A stretch of DNA of 64,000 nt, from NCBI GenBank assembly GCA_019633425.1, contig WSUB01000080.1:62001-126000 (forward strand), in the 5' to 3' direction. The DNA comes from Tulasnella sp. 424. Its lineage: Eukaryota; Basidiomycota; Agaricomycetes; Cantharellales; Tulasnellaceae. Under the pieces are notes generated by a model, which made no database searches, had not been told where the DNA came from, and was given only the letters and a program-made list of their open reading frames with translations. Positions 21,479 through 32,836 of the stretch are shown here, piece after piece (within the stretch, counting starts at the first letter, position 1; each line of letters opens with the position of its first letter). Made by a program: the position numbers and the translations under genes.

Positions 21479-22926
21479 TTAAATGATGTCAGTGTTCACC
21501 AGCTCCAGGCATTTGACAACGGTTCGCAGATTCTCCACATCAGCTCGGTTTACTTTACCGTCCTCGAGAATAATCCGGTATATTGGCGTTACTCCCGTAG
21601 CCGTTTTCCGAGCCTCCACCATCTTTAATATTTCGTCGGTTTTGAAAGGCTCCGGGACCTTCAATCGTAGGGTCACGAGGTTCGGGAGTGCCCACATGCC
21701 GCCGCTCTCCGTGTAAGACGGCAGACTGAGAGTCTCTAACACACTACTTGCATCCGTGTCTGTCACGAGAGTCCCTGTGACAGCCAGCTCCTCAACACGG
21801 GGTAGGAACATATGAAGAGGGCGGCAGTAGCTGCCAAGCTCTCCATTCCCGCAACCAACGAGGGCCACCTTCTTGATCATGCTGCTGAACCTGTCTCCAA
21901 ATCCTTTCAGAGCCGCTGAGGTACATCGTAGTCTCCCGTCGAGATCGTCAACCCCATCTGACCAAGCGGCATTTCGAACGTCAATTACGCAGCGTCTTAT
22001 CTTGATGCGTAACGCGGATGGTGTAGACGTTATGGCCAGCTTGAAGGAGGGGTCTTTTGAGTTTTCGTTACCCACTCCGATGCAACGACCTGCAGCCTCG
22101 AAGATTGGGGTGAAAGCCTCAGGTCGGAAGTTGTTAAAATAATGAAAGGCGAACACCCGGAGGTTTGGTGTCACGATCAAATTCAAGAGATGGGAATAGT
22201 TTGATATGGAGACTTTGTAGAGATATATGTGGCGGAGTTTTGGTAAGCTGATGGGGGTAGGGTCGACGGGAATATCCAAGTCTGGCCAGCTCCTAGAGAT
22301 CCTAAGGATCTCGAGGTCCGGTGAAGCTTTAAGGATGTTTTTGAGAGCTTCAACGGTCGGCCCTTCGGTATTCTGATCGATTTTGAGAGAACGTAGGCGT
22401 GATATGGAGCTCCAATCGAGGGAACATCGGTGAACGCAGATGTCTTTGATGCCCGGGGTATCCAGAGGGCCCGTGTACGCGATATTTCCCGACAAGGAAA
22501 CATTCAGCCTTTGAAGTGTGTGAAGGGGCAATCCAATTATCTGACTGTGGTTCGATTCTGATGAAGCTTGATAGCTGAGATTCTTCCATCTGCTGGATGA
22601 CGCGGCCGTGAGGCTCAAGAACGCCATGATCTTCTCCGGGGGTAACCGCTGGTCATCGCCCTCGTAACCACCGTCACCATACCAGACTGATAATGGAAGT
22701 GACTTGGAGTTCTTTAGGATGAGAGGTAGTAGGTTGACGTTATATGATAGGGAGAGCCAAGTCCAAAGCTGCGGTGCCTCGTCAATGACTTCCAGCCAAA
22801 ACCTGCAAACGCTCCGGATGGCAAATAATTGCTTGTATGACCTCCATCGTTTCCTTCTGAGAAAATCATGCAGAGAAGCTCGGGCGGTAGTTGATTGATG
22901 GAAGGGAAGTCGTTGTGCTGGTGCAT
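21479..22926 (-). pseudogene. F-box gene FB3 with a frameshift in the F-box
   Basis: Paralogue of FB1 and FB2. It starts MHQHNDFPSINQLPPELLC in one frame, then needs a 1-nt shift at about 22,841-22,846 to continue as SYKQLFAIRSVCRFWLEVID, NSKSLPLSVWYGDGGYEGDD and the rest, ending CLELVNTDII at 21,479. Compared with FB2 (EDEDGRSYKEKFSIRSVCR) one base is missing after GGAGG. The remaining ~450 codons are open. Either the gene is a young pseudogene, or a downstream ATG (22,627) gives a protein without the F-box, or the assembly has an error. The partial copy at 41.5 kb shows the same frame offset, which argues against a sequencing error. Confidence 0.75.
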
Positions 22927-24068
22927 TTCTCCAGAGGATACTGGGTCTGCAGCTAAAGCAAATGAAAGTTCAGTATCTTTGATCTTAAGTGGTGAACAGC
23001 AAATTGACCTAAGTGCTCAGCGAAGAGTTGGTGCTTGGCCCAGTGTGGTGATGGGGAGAACGCAGGCAGGGCCAGGAGAGTATCGTGGAACGTCGTCAAG
23101 GTGCGACCGCGGGCAGACAGTACCCCGGATACCCTGCCGACAAGGTGAAGTGAGACATCGGTTGGTTGCAGTTAAGAGTGAAGATTACATCTCCGCATCG
23201 AAGGAGTCTATGTCCAGATCCACCGTCGGAGAAAAACATGGACAGAAGAGATCTAAGAGATAAATTGGCCAGATAACAAGGTGGTGATAATAGTTAAGAG
23301 GGAACATCCTGGCGGCGCAGTAGCGTTTCTTCATCACCCCGTCTTCAAATCTCCCTTCGGAGCTCCTGCCGTCTTGCACTGAACAAAGTACTTTACTAGC
23401 GCTGGAGTAGGTTGAACGTAAAGTAGGCTGTTGGGAATAGTCGTGTTCCCATCACCGAGAAGTGGCAATTGAGGGAAAAGGAGCTCCCTTGCGGCGTTTA
23501 GAGTTTGGTCTCAGACTGCTGGCACGACCGAGCCTGAGAGGGTGGCTCAGCAGTCTGAGGTTCTGAGACTAACGCTGTGACGACTTTTATGTTCCACACC
23601 CAGCCTTGCTGGCCCGTATACGTAAGACTGAGCTTGAAGGACGACCAAACCTGTGCATTAATTAGCGGCATACAGAATGTAATTTCCACTTGACACCGCA
23701 CACATCCTCGGGAATCATCTCAAGTCGATGAATAAGTTGAATGGGCTCAAGGTTTCATCATTTCATCGTCGACTTCGCCCCTCACATATAGTGACGTCAC
23801 TATTTGGACGTGGGTCCCTTAATCATAATAAACGCCACACTCAGATCTAAAGATACATGAGGGGACTCCTCTATTAATTCCCGCTCTGTACCTTGCACTT
23901 AGGAGGGCTTACTATTTCCATATTAGGGTTGAGAAGTTTTCTCTCTACAATCACCTGAGCAACGCGTCTGTCTTGCGCGTCCCCTCTCCAATCTGGACCT
24001 CCATCTCCGGAGATAACGCATTCTATCGTCCTAGATCGACTCCCAGTAACCTGAATACAGCGGATACC
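22927..24068. other. Divergent intergenic region between FB3 and the eIF4G-SH3 chimera
   Basis: No gene is seen. 22,927-23,375 is the FB3 upstream region, copied at about 41,040-41,500. From 23,401 on it is the chimera upstream region, copied up to 45,421. It contains a hairpin-forming repeat (23,495-23,575, listed separately). Confidence 0.5.
23495..23575. repeat. Hairpin-forming repeat, copy 1
   Basis: CTCAGACTGCTG at 23,510-23,521 is the exact reverse complement of CAGCAGTCTGAG at 23,548-23,559, giving a 12-bp stem with a 26-nt loop. Related sequence occurs at 45,247-45,335 (inverted) and 45,485-45,570 (direct). Confidence 0.7.
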
Positions 24069-26338
24069 ATGAATTCTAACTCGGGATCTTGGTCTGGTTT
24101 CCCTACACAATACGCGGGGTACCCTTCCTATTATGCCGGTGTCCCTCATACCACTAATACCACCAACACCCCTCGTACTGTGCCCTATACATCCGATTCT
24201 GGTTCACCGTTGGCCACTACTCGTTTAACCGCAAGCGCAAGCGAGTTCGTGCCCGGTGGAATGGCCGGTCCAGCACCTATGACTCCCTCCCCCGGCTTCC
24301 CTCTACCAAAAAAGAAAGCCGCCATCAGAATCTTGAATCCGATGACGGGAAAAGAGGTCATTCTGGGACCGCCAGATCTTGCAGCTGGGACGGCCGTCGG
24401 TGTTCCAAAGCCAATCCAACCCGCGGAAAGACCGCTGACCAAAAAGGAGAGAAAGAGAAAGGCCCAGTTAGAGGTTGAGGAAAAGCAACGACAGGAAGAG
24501 GAGGAGAAGGAGGCGAAGAGGAAGGCCGAGGAAGATGAGCGACTCAAGAAGCTGGAAGAAGAAGAGCGAAAGAAGCGAGAGGAGGAGCAACAGTCGAAGT
24601 GGGAAGAGGAGTTCGAAAGGCGTCGCAGGGAAATAGAAGAGGAGACTCGGATTGAACAAAAGAGAATCAAAGAGGAGCAACGCGAGAAGGCTGAAGCTAA
24701 AGCAAAGGCTAAAGAAGAGAAGAGGCTCCGCAAGCTAGCTAAAGAGGCTGATGCCAAACTGGCGATTACAGTCGAAGGACTAGGGAAGAAGAAAGAAGCG
24801 CCTCGGATCGCCACCACATCGACACCAGGTACGGGAACCCCAGTGTCTCCGCCGCAAATCCCAGGTGGACTCGGCATCTCTGCGACTCAGGGACCTTCAA
24901 TCGCCTCAAGCTTGCCTCGTGATTGGGCGTTGATTTGGAGGATCGTCGATTTGAGTCGTGTGACGTATCCAGAGGGTATAGAACCCCCTTCAGCTGAACT
25001 GGGTAACGGTCGGATGCCGAGCGGCAGGTACAAGTAAGTGGAAGCTTTGCCATTTTGGAAACTTTGAGTCGTGCATTACTGATTTTAGGGTGATAGGCAC
25101 GTATACGACCGTGACTTCCTGCTGCAGTTTATGCCGATCTGCAAAGAAGAGCTCGAATGGGCCAATGACCTTGGCAGACTTAGCATAAAACGCTTGGACG
25201 GGCTCTACGAGGTCAGAACCCCCCTGCAGGGGCGGTCTGGTAGCGCGCAACGTAGTAAGATGGGGTCTCTGGCTGGAGTGTCTGTGGGAGTGGGCCGCGG
25301 TCTCGGCATCGTTCCAGGCAGAAATCCTTTTCTCCGTTCTCTGATTAGCGAGCACGGTCCTTCCTTGAAGACCAGCGAGGAGCGGTTTAGAGTCTCGGCT
25401 AAACAGCTCGAAGCAACTGCTATTCTTCAGTCCGCAAGTTCGAGTCCGCAAGCCCATCCAGTCAATCAAGATTCCTCGATTGGGTTAGCCAGTCCCAAAG
25501 ACCAAGTAAGCCCATTGCGCACAAAAACGCGGTGCGGCTGGTTATAATTGACGCCTGGACCTTTTTGCAATCGACTAGGACGTCTTGCAGTCGGACCTCC
25601 ATGATCTCGCCGAGGATGAGGAGAACACCAAGGGTGCAGCGGTGGAAGCCAGCAACGACCGTGTTGCTATCAATGCCGTGAGAGCAAGGTCACTCGAGCA
25701 GGACATGCACAGGGCACTGACCAGAATTTTCCTCCGGGCGAACGTTTGGCATTCCAGATCTCGGAACTGAGCAAGCAAATGGGGCAACTTTTGCGAGAAA
25801 TGAAGGATCTGAAGGACGAAGTTCGAGAGCTGCGCAGCTTCACGCAGCGTGAAGATAAAAAAGAACGCGGCAAGGGACGTACTCCACCGGGCGGTTCGCT
25901 TGAAGGTGGAGCGCCGAAGGCTGAGCGTCTTCTCGAGTCCCCTTATCGCGAAAGTTCAGTCCCTCAGGCCAAACCTAGAACTGCAACAGCGGTCAACCCG
26001 TAAGTTCTGCGGATCTTTCTTCCAGCAGGGTTTCCAGAACCTTCAAGTCCCGTTGTTTTTTGTTCAATCACCAAAAATAGGTACTTTATCATGAAAGAAG
26101 GCGAGCTTGATTTCGTCCAAGGAGACGTTATTACGCTTCTTGACCCGCCGCAAGACACTCCAAATCCCCGCGTATCCGGATGGTTGTATGGAGAGGTTAA
26201 TGTTACGAAACGAGGTTTCTTCCCCGGTGAGTTTGCCCTCAAAAACTTTCCCTTTTGAGTACTAGTCCAGATAGATGGCTTACATGCTGTATTGGGTTTT
26301 GTGATCCTTTAGCTTCTTACGTGAAGTTGCAGAAGTAA
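24069..26338 (+). CDS. Chimera of eIF4G N-terminal region with a C-terminal SH3 domain
   Basis: Predicted 628 residues from six exons (24,069-25,033; 25,097-25,505; 25,579-25,677; 25,758-25,999; 26,081-26,226; 26,313-26,338), all in frame. Residues 1-90 are Ser/Tyr/Thr/Pro-rich. IRILNPMTGKEV, a charged coiled coil (about 120-235), then DLSRVTYPEGIEPPSAEL and YDRDFLLQFMPICKE reproduce the conserved fungal eIF4G segment with the eIF4E-binding motif. No MIF4G follows. Instead come a spacer, a second coiled coil (ISELSKQMGQLLREMKDLK) and one SH3 domain: [36 protein letters not shown]. The SH3 exon has the same intron phases (2 and 1) as in A1-A4. Family knowledge says such a protein could bind eIF4E; a decoy or tethering role is inference. 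Confidence 0.82.
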
Positions 26339-27441
26339 CAGGTTGGATTTTTGGGAACATGAATGGGGGAACTGCATTGCTGGTTGATATTGCGAATGGG
26401 CGCGTCATTTTTGTTGTGGCTCATTTCAAGTTTTGTTGGCAACGCGCATGCAATGTCAAGGACACTAGCGCATTGCATAGCATTGTAGCCAGTGTACCCC
26501 ATGCCCAGCGACGGTCGAATTGCATGTAAAACTTGATGCACGTAGCTAATGCAACTGGCGTAAACGCGGTAGGGCGCGTGAAATTCTGTCGTCGTCCTCG
26601 AGGACTCGGACAAAAAAAATTGATTCTAGCCACCGAGGTCAAGGGCAAACGGTTCCAAAGAAATGAAGTGCACTTGCAAAGGTTCATGAGCGCGGTCACA
26701 ATGTTCACAAGACAGAAAAAAGGTTGATAAGAGAAATCATGCACTGCTTTGTTTCTTTAATTCCGAAGGGAGGGCGAGTTGACGGCCGTCGAGTTACAAA
26801 CGTGCGTCCTCGGTCAAGAGGTCGTAAGACCACCTTTTCGCCCTTTCGCTTCTTGTTGGACAATGATAACGTACGTACAGCGTCGCGTGACGAGAGTTTT
26901 CTTTGCTGCTGATAAGAGAGAGTTCAGCTGCAAGGATTCGACGTGTCGTTTTTTACCATATGCCTTTCAGTGAACTGTGAGCGGACCGCGTCTCGCAGGG
27001 ACGGAGAGAGAGCGGAAAGAGAGACCAGCACACACGACATGGGTTGATTTGAAAAAAAGATAAAGAAGCCAAAAAGGCGCGCGCGGGGTGCAAAGCACAT
27101 GAACGTTGCCGTTACTGTATGTGATGAGTGCGTCCCCTTCGTCCACAACCGATCGCGTGCTCATTGTTGAGAAACCCCCACGCGTTTCACTGCATCCCTT
27201 GATAAGCATTTAGACTTGCAGAAAAGAGAAAAAACTGGTCTTACATAAGATAATTTGGTCGGACGACATACCATTTTCCGGGCAACGATAAAGTTCTCCA
27301 CACAGAAAGGGGGAAATTATATGCACCATCGATCGATGGATTGGAAGGGATGGTATATGGGTGGCTTTTTGTGGTCAGGGCTGAGAGTTGGCTAGGCGAG
27401 GGCTGGACAATGTGGATAAACCGGGAAATTGGTACACATTC
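26339..27441. other. 3' part of the duplicated block; no gene seen
   Basis: Conserved with 41,715-42,831 on the other strand but without a reading frame kept in both copies. Only short, overlapping frames exist. Could hold the chimera 3' UTR or an unrecognised non-coding element. Confidence 0.45.
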
Positions 27442-28072
27442 CGAAGCAGTGTCTCGTTCTGACGTTGATCGTCGGGGTCCTATTCCAAGACGGGAAATAT
27501 TGGAGAGCGCAGTCTATTGTCGTTTCCGAGCGGTTAATCGGCGCACTACCGACGAAAGGCACATGCATGTTTGGAAGGCCTGTGCCCTGCGATGGCTATG
27601 TAAGCAAACATCGACATACTGGTTCCCGCGCCTTCCGGCGTCTTCCAGAAGCTTCGAGTTGAGCACAAGACCTTCCTCTTCTGCTCAGTCTAGAATACTC
27701 CTCAGGTCACGGGGACTTGGCTAAAAGCGGCGCTGGCCGATTGTTTATCTACGTCAGTGCCTGTGCAATCACTGCGTGTTCATTGCCAGCACCTATATCT
27801 CTCTGTCGGCACCTTTCGGGAACCACACCTGTCTCTTCAACGGAGAAGAAATTTCCAGAATGCTCGACGACATCCTTTGGAACTCTGATGGATTTGGAGT
27901 CGTGGACTCGTTACTCCTCCGCTCGGGTATAAAAGACTGGTGGAAGAGGGATCGTAGCCCGCCTTCATCAAGAAACACTTTCACTTTCGATATCTACTAC
28001 CACAACAACAACTCCGACACCAACAGCTCTCCTACCGCTTACTTGATAATCGACACAGACCCATTCGAAGCC
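27442..28072 (+). promoter_or_regulatory. Hsp20 promoter with heat-shock elements and TATA box
   Basis: A perfect three-unit heat-shock element, nTTCnnGAAnnTTCn, lies at 27,642-27,656 (TTCCAGAAGCTTC). A two-unit TTCCAGAA lies at 27,853-27,860, about 70 nt before TATAAAA at 27,928-27,934. The Hsp20 ATG follows 139 nt after the TATA box. This supports control by the heat-shock factor Hsf1. Confidence 0.75.
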
Positions 28073-28798
28073 ATGTCTCTTACTCGTCAACTGTTCAACG
28101 AATTCCGTCCATTCTTCCGGATGTTCGACGACGCTGCGCTCCGCCCATTCGCAGTGCACCACCCTAACAGGCGGGTCCGTGGGCAAGAATTCGAAGACCC
28201 ATTCGAGTCCCTCTTTTCGAGGGTCAGTCCATTCGGTGTTGGGCGCTCCGCGAAAGTGGAGTTGACGGAAGAAGGGAATAATTATGTTATCCAAGCCGAG
28301 CTACCTGGTGTGAAGAAGGAGAATCTGGACGTAACTGTGGGAGATAACGGCCGATCTATCACTATTGAAGGACGAGTCTTTGCTAGGTCAGCGGACTCGC
28401 AGCCTCAAGAAGTGGGCGCAACGGACGCGACCCAAGGTCCGGAATCATCGGCGGTGGCGTCCCACGCCGTTGAAGGTGAAGTCGCATCTCCGAGAAGGTT
28501 TACCTTGAACACAAAGTTGTGCTGAACATGCCCATGCCCGTTTCATCTAGGCCCAAGCTCATCTTCATCTACCGCTGTAACACACCAGCAGCAAGGCGGT
28601 TCAGAAAACGATGCCGTGGTTCAAGCAACGACGAGCCCCGGGCAATGGGAGACCCGGTCCTCGTTCAGTCGCACGATTTGGCTCCCTCGACCGGTGGACT
28701 CTGCCAAGGTTTCTGGAAAACTTGAAGATGGGGTGTTGAGGTTGGAAATACCCAAGATGGAAGAGGAGAGTGGGCGTACCAAGATCAACGTGCAGTGA
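28073..28798 (+). CDS. Small heat-shock protein, Hsp20/alpha-crystallin family
   Basis: ATP-independent holdase chaperone that binds unfolding proteins under stress. Predicted 216 residues from exons 28,073-28,475 and 28,551-28,798. The intron (75 nt, donor GTGAAG, acceptor CTAG) removes an in-frame stop and has a GCTGAAC branch-site candidate. Residues 1-60 are the phenylalanine-rich N-terminus (LFNEFRPFFRMFDD). The alpha-crystallin domain begins KVELTEEGNNYVIQAELPG and continues ENLDVTV, ITIEGRV. A Ser/Gln-rich insert follows, then FSRTIWLPRPVD and GKLEDGVLRLEIPK, typical of fungal Hsp20. The frame is open upstream to 27,776, but this ATG follows the TATA box and starts at the family's usual place. 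Confidence 0.9.
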
Positions 28799-29600
28799 GT
28801 GGGCTGGGGACGAACGCGCTTAACTGGGAAATGTTGGAGGAGACGAACGTGCGTGCTGTGATTGGTTGACCCGGAACTGTGGAGTCCCTTTGCCTTGCTG
28901 CGATAGGGAAAAGGAAGAGAAGAACGTGGCTGTCTCTCGTAGTCGTGGTCAAAGGTCCTGGGATTCGGTCACTTGCTTTGTACCCCTTGGAATTACATGC
29001 CTTTGCCTGGTCTCGATCCGGTTGTTTTGTCTTTAGTGGTCGTGTGCCCATATTCTTCGCGAATTGTTCATTTAGCCCTGAAAGGTCGTGTCGTGTGAGT
29101 GCTAGAACCACCGATGTAAGCGGGATTGCAGTCGGTGGACGAGTGCAAGTAAGTCGGACGTTGGGAGCGACGGTGTGGAGGCGAGCTGTCGGAAATGTCG
29201 CAGAGATCCATTTGGAGGAAGATGGAGAGTCGGGTGGGGATGAGCCGGTGTGCTGTACTGGACACGCCACGCGTCATGGCGAGTGATCCAAGGGAGTGGG
29301 GTTCCTCCGACATTTCTGCTGACAATCCCCAGTCCGGCCTCTCTCACGGCAGTAATAATTTACAGAAGAATGACACAAATCTTCATCAGCTAAACAAAAT
29401 AATTTTTTCTCTCCATATCTTCCCCTGCCCTATAGAGTCTGTCGCTTCTTCGAGAGGAGTATAAGAGTAGCCAAGTGCCTTTGGAACATCTCCGTCTCCT
29501 TGGTCAAGCGGTCCTTTGCCTTTGGTTCCTCGTCGCAGGCCCTCCCTCCAACTGACATCTCATCTCACTCCATCCCCCCTCCCAATTCCAGACTCGGCTC
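28799..29600. other. Intergenic region; no gene seen
   Basis: Hsp20 3' flank and upstream region of the next gene. Reading frames of 80-160 codons occur on both strands here, but none has recognisable domains or intron-supported extension. Confidence 0.4.
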
Positions 29601-32211
29601 ATGGCTCCCTCACGCGACACAACCGCTCAAGCTCGGCCGTCGCTGCACTTTCAAGTAAGTTAACCTGCCCTCGCTCATTCATGGTTTCTTTCATTTGGTG
29701 GGAGAAGTGGTTCGATGGCGGATCACAAGGTGTGCTTTGGAGCTCAGGCGCGCCCTGCACCTGACGTGACGTTCGTCAGGGACCCTTGGAGGGGCATTAT
29801 ATCCTAGACCGACCCGCGGTGCTGCGCTGTTGCTAACAGTTTTCCTTTTTCCCTTCCACCATCTCCATACTCACCAGACTCACGACGACGCCGACATGGC
29901 ACACGCACTTCAACGACAAGTTTCTCAAGGCTCACCGTCTGCATGTCTCTCTCTAGGCGACGTCATCTTCGCCGCGGCTATCCAACGCAACCGCTCCTCA
30001 TCGTCATCGCGGTCATCATTACCCAGAGCCCGTTCCCGCAGCGTTGACGACACCATTCCTTACTCTCTCTTTACTCGTGCTGCATCATTGTACATCACTG
30101 GTCTTGTTTGGGCATTCTCCCTCTCAAGTCCAGCACTTGCTCGTCGGCACTCCCCGAACCCCACCACCGCCTCATCCTCGGCTAGTCCAGGCAAAACTTC
30201 AACGACCGGATCTGCAGGCTCCCCCATCCAACCGCCTCCTCGGGACTACGCCCTCATTGTGAGTGCTTTTTTTCTTGAACCACTGCCACACACACTTCTC
30301 TTTCCGGTGCACCCCTCATTTCTTTCGATCATCACGGCTGAACTGACCGCCCCTCTTGCGTATATATACAACAGTGCAATCTCGTCCGCAACCTCACCTT
30401 CGTCATCCAAAAAGCGCCATTCCACCGTCGGCGGCACCACTTGAACGACGCAGCGCTCGTACTACCAGAAATGCAAGCAGGCATACACCAAGCGGTCTTG
30501 CACGACACACTTGGCGTGCTTGGCTGGACAGCCACACCAGCAACAGATGACGACCCTTCAGGCATCGTCACCATCCCGACCATTGCCTATCGGCTATCAA
30601 AACAATTCCTCCCCGCGTTGTTGCACGCTGAAGACGAGCTGACGGCGACGGCTTCGGCGACTTCCAGCGGTGTAGTGCGGGGTGAAGATAAAGGTGCCTT
30701 GATATCATTACTTGGAGATTTGGTGAGTCGCGCCATCAACGCATTCCCGTGTATCCCGTATCTCTAACCTATACCTTCCCTTCCCTTTCCTTTGCACCTC
30801 TTTTTTATTCATTCACATGCTTCTTTGATTCTGTTGGCGCGTCGTGGCTGCTTATCTCTCCCCCGTCGTGTCATTTAAACGCCCCTCTACGGGCTTCTTC
30901 GTTCGACCCTCCAAACACGCAAAACTCCAACGCAACACGTTTTCTACACAGTCGAGCGCCGCTGCTATGGCTCACAATGCCCGCGGACACTCATCCTCAT
31001 CAAGCCTCGCTGAACCCGATTCAGCGGCTGAGGAATCCAACTCGAACTCCTCCTATCCAACTAGTCCCGAAACGCGTCTTCTACGATTGGATATCTCACA
31101 CGATCAAGACAATGACGAATCAAATGAAGAGATCCTCAACGATAGCCCCCCTACGACCCCTTCCCAGACATCTTCGTCGGACGACCTTTCCAAGCCTCTG
31201 TACACTACTGCTCCTTCTCATCCCACACATCCTCATCACCATCATGTCGCGTTTCGGAATATCCTCCAAGAACGGCTTGGTGGGATTGATACGAAATCAC
31301 ACACTACCAACTCGGTTGGCTTCCCTCGTTCCAACACTATCGACACCATCTCGTCCGGTGTGTCGTCACCCATATCGCACAGGTCCAGGTCGAGCAGCAT
31401 TCGCTCTACCGCGTCAAGTATCTTTGAACGAATGTGCGGACAACCGAAATCCAAGACCACCATTTCCCTGCACGCTGAACCGCAGTCGACTATGGGTTCC
31501 TTCACACCGGTCTCGGCAAAGACCGCGTCGACTTCGTTGCGCCGATTCGGTGTACCTACTACCACCAATGGTCGGGTGTGGGGAGCGAGGATGAAGAGTC
31601 GACTCGGCATGCCGACGGAGTTTTGGGATAGCGATGATGCTGGAGTCGAATCCGACAGCGCGGCACCTTCGCCGTCCAAGCCCATCGTCCGACGACATGC
31701 TAGGAGCGCGACGACCTCGGACGTTCCTGCGATTTCGATGACGCATGCCAGCTTCATTCCCGAGTCGATGCTCGACGTCCGACCAAAGGCACCTCCGCAC
31801 TCACGCGCCACCGCTCCAACTCGATCCCAAACCCAGCCTCAGCCTCAGACCCGCGTTTCTCCTCCCAGATCACGAACGCCATCCAAAGCATCTCCACCGA
31901 TCCCGTCCATCGCCTCCGTCCTCGCCCCGCAGCGCGCCCAAGTACCTCCTCGACGTTCTCAAACCGACCCCATCTCGGGCCCTACTCGTGGCTTGCCCAA
32001 GTTGGACCCCACTCTGGCTGCGTTGGAAAAGGGGTGCAGGTTGAAGGCGAAGGTGTCTTGCGCGCATTGCGGGAAAGTCGGATGGGACTTCCCTAAGAAC
32101 CGACAGGGAGATGCGTTGTGCACGAGGGAGTGCAGGGTCGCTTTTAAAGCTGTGAGCGAGGGCAAGGGTAAAGGACGAGAAGGTGCTGTCGCGGTACGCG
32201 TTGGTGCTTAA
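29601..32211 (+). CDS. Uncharacterised Ser-rich protein with a C-terminal Cys4 motif
   Basis: Not recognised. Predicted 680 residues from four exons (29,601-29,654; 29,878-30,258; 30,375-30,722; 30,952-32,211), all phase 0. The N-terminal half has conserved-looking helical segments (LGDVIFAAAIQRN, LFTRAASLYITGLVWAFSL, CNLVRNLTFVIQKAP, VLGWTATPA). The second half is long, Ser/Thr/Pro-rich and probably disordered, with a His run (HPHHHHV). Near the C-terminus CAHCG...CTREC gives a C-x2-C-x15-C-x3-C arrangement that could bind zinc. Codon use and clean splicing support a real gene. Nuclear or signalling roles would be guesses. Confidence 0.75.
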
Positions 32212-32836
32212 AAATCGCGGTCGACGTCGTCGCTCTTGGGTTCCATCTCTTTTCTTTTCTGTTTTCCTTTTCGTTTCCCTCTCGCATGCGCCTCCCCCTG
32301 CTCTCCTCCTCCCCCTTGTTGTTCAACTAGCAGATCGGTTTCCCCTTCCCCTCGTCTTTGTTCTATTTTTGTTCTCTCTCTCTCTCTCTCTCTCTCTGAC
32401 CATGCACGCCTCAACTCATCACTCATATATGCATTTTATAGAGCGTCTCCCGGCTTCCTTTCATACAATCGACCAGGTCCCTCTGTTCCATTTCTTGTTG
32501 TCTGTTTTCGTCTCTCTCTCTACACGCGTGCATGGTTTGTTGTTTCCTTGTTCTCTGATTTCGTTTTTCGGCGTATCTTTTTTTGTGCATAGTTCTTTTT
32601 TGTTTTCCGTGTTAACATAGAATGAGAAGTTCGATTTCGTTCTTTGGGAGGATTTTTGCCTTATCGTTCGGCGAAGTGCCAGTATAAGCGATCGAAGGTC
32701 ACGCTTGATTCGGATCAGGCCGAATCAGGGGTGACGGCGATAAAAGGCCTCTCAACGTTCATCTAAAGGCGATCAGCTCGTCTAGCTATATTATTTCAAC
32801 ACTTCTAATTCTTTTACAGACTGGCCAGCGAGTTCA
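32212..32836. other. Intergenic region with CT repeat
   Basis: 3' flanks of two convergent genes. A pure CT microsatellite lies at about 32,376-32,398 within a pyrimidine-rich stretch (32,230-32,600). No gene is seen. Confidence 0.5.

Larger units (their letters stand above)
22709..27441. repeat. Left (donor-like) copy of the 4.7-kb duplicated block
   Basis: Contains the 5' part of FB3, its upstream region, the eIF4G-SH3 chimera and about 1.1 kb of following DNA. The same material recurs on the opposite strand at about 41,040-45,421, with its two parts in swapped order. Here FB3 continues beyond the block edge at about 22,709, so this copy is probably the older one. Confidence 0.8.

Noticed and set aside
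16662..22926. Regular leucine-rich repeats in FB1-FB3
   Set aside because: The region is leucine-rich with LRR-like spacing in places, but a regular LxxLxLxxN period could not be traced, so only F-box is claimed.
24185..24877. 230-codon minus-strand frame opposite the chimera
   Set aside because: Ser/Phe/Leu-rich antisense shadow of the Glu/Lys/Arg coiled coil; the same effect appears at 43,758-44,396.
26339..27441. Possible gene in the conserved 3' part of the duplicated block
   Set aside because: Nucleotide similarity to 41,716-42,831 is explained by the recent duplication; no frame is kept in both copies.
23401..27441. Helitron-type capture of an eIF4G fragment
   Set aside because: No TC start, CTRR end or terminal hairpin at the block edges.
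27776..28072. Upstream in-frame extension of Hsp20 to 27,776
   Set aside because: It would overlap the TATA box and heat-shock element and add nearly 100 residues not typical of the family.
32376..32398. CT repeat as a functional element
   Set aside because: Ordinary dinucleotide microsatellite in a 3' flank.
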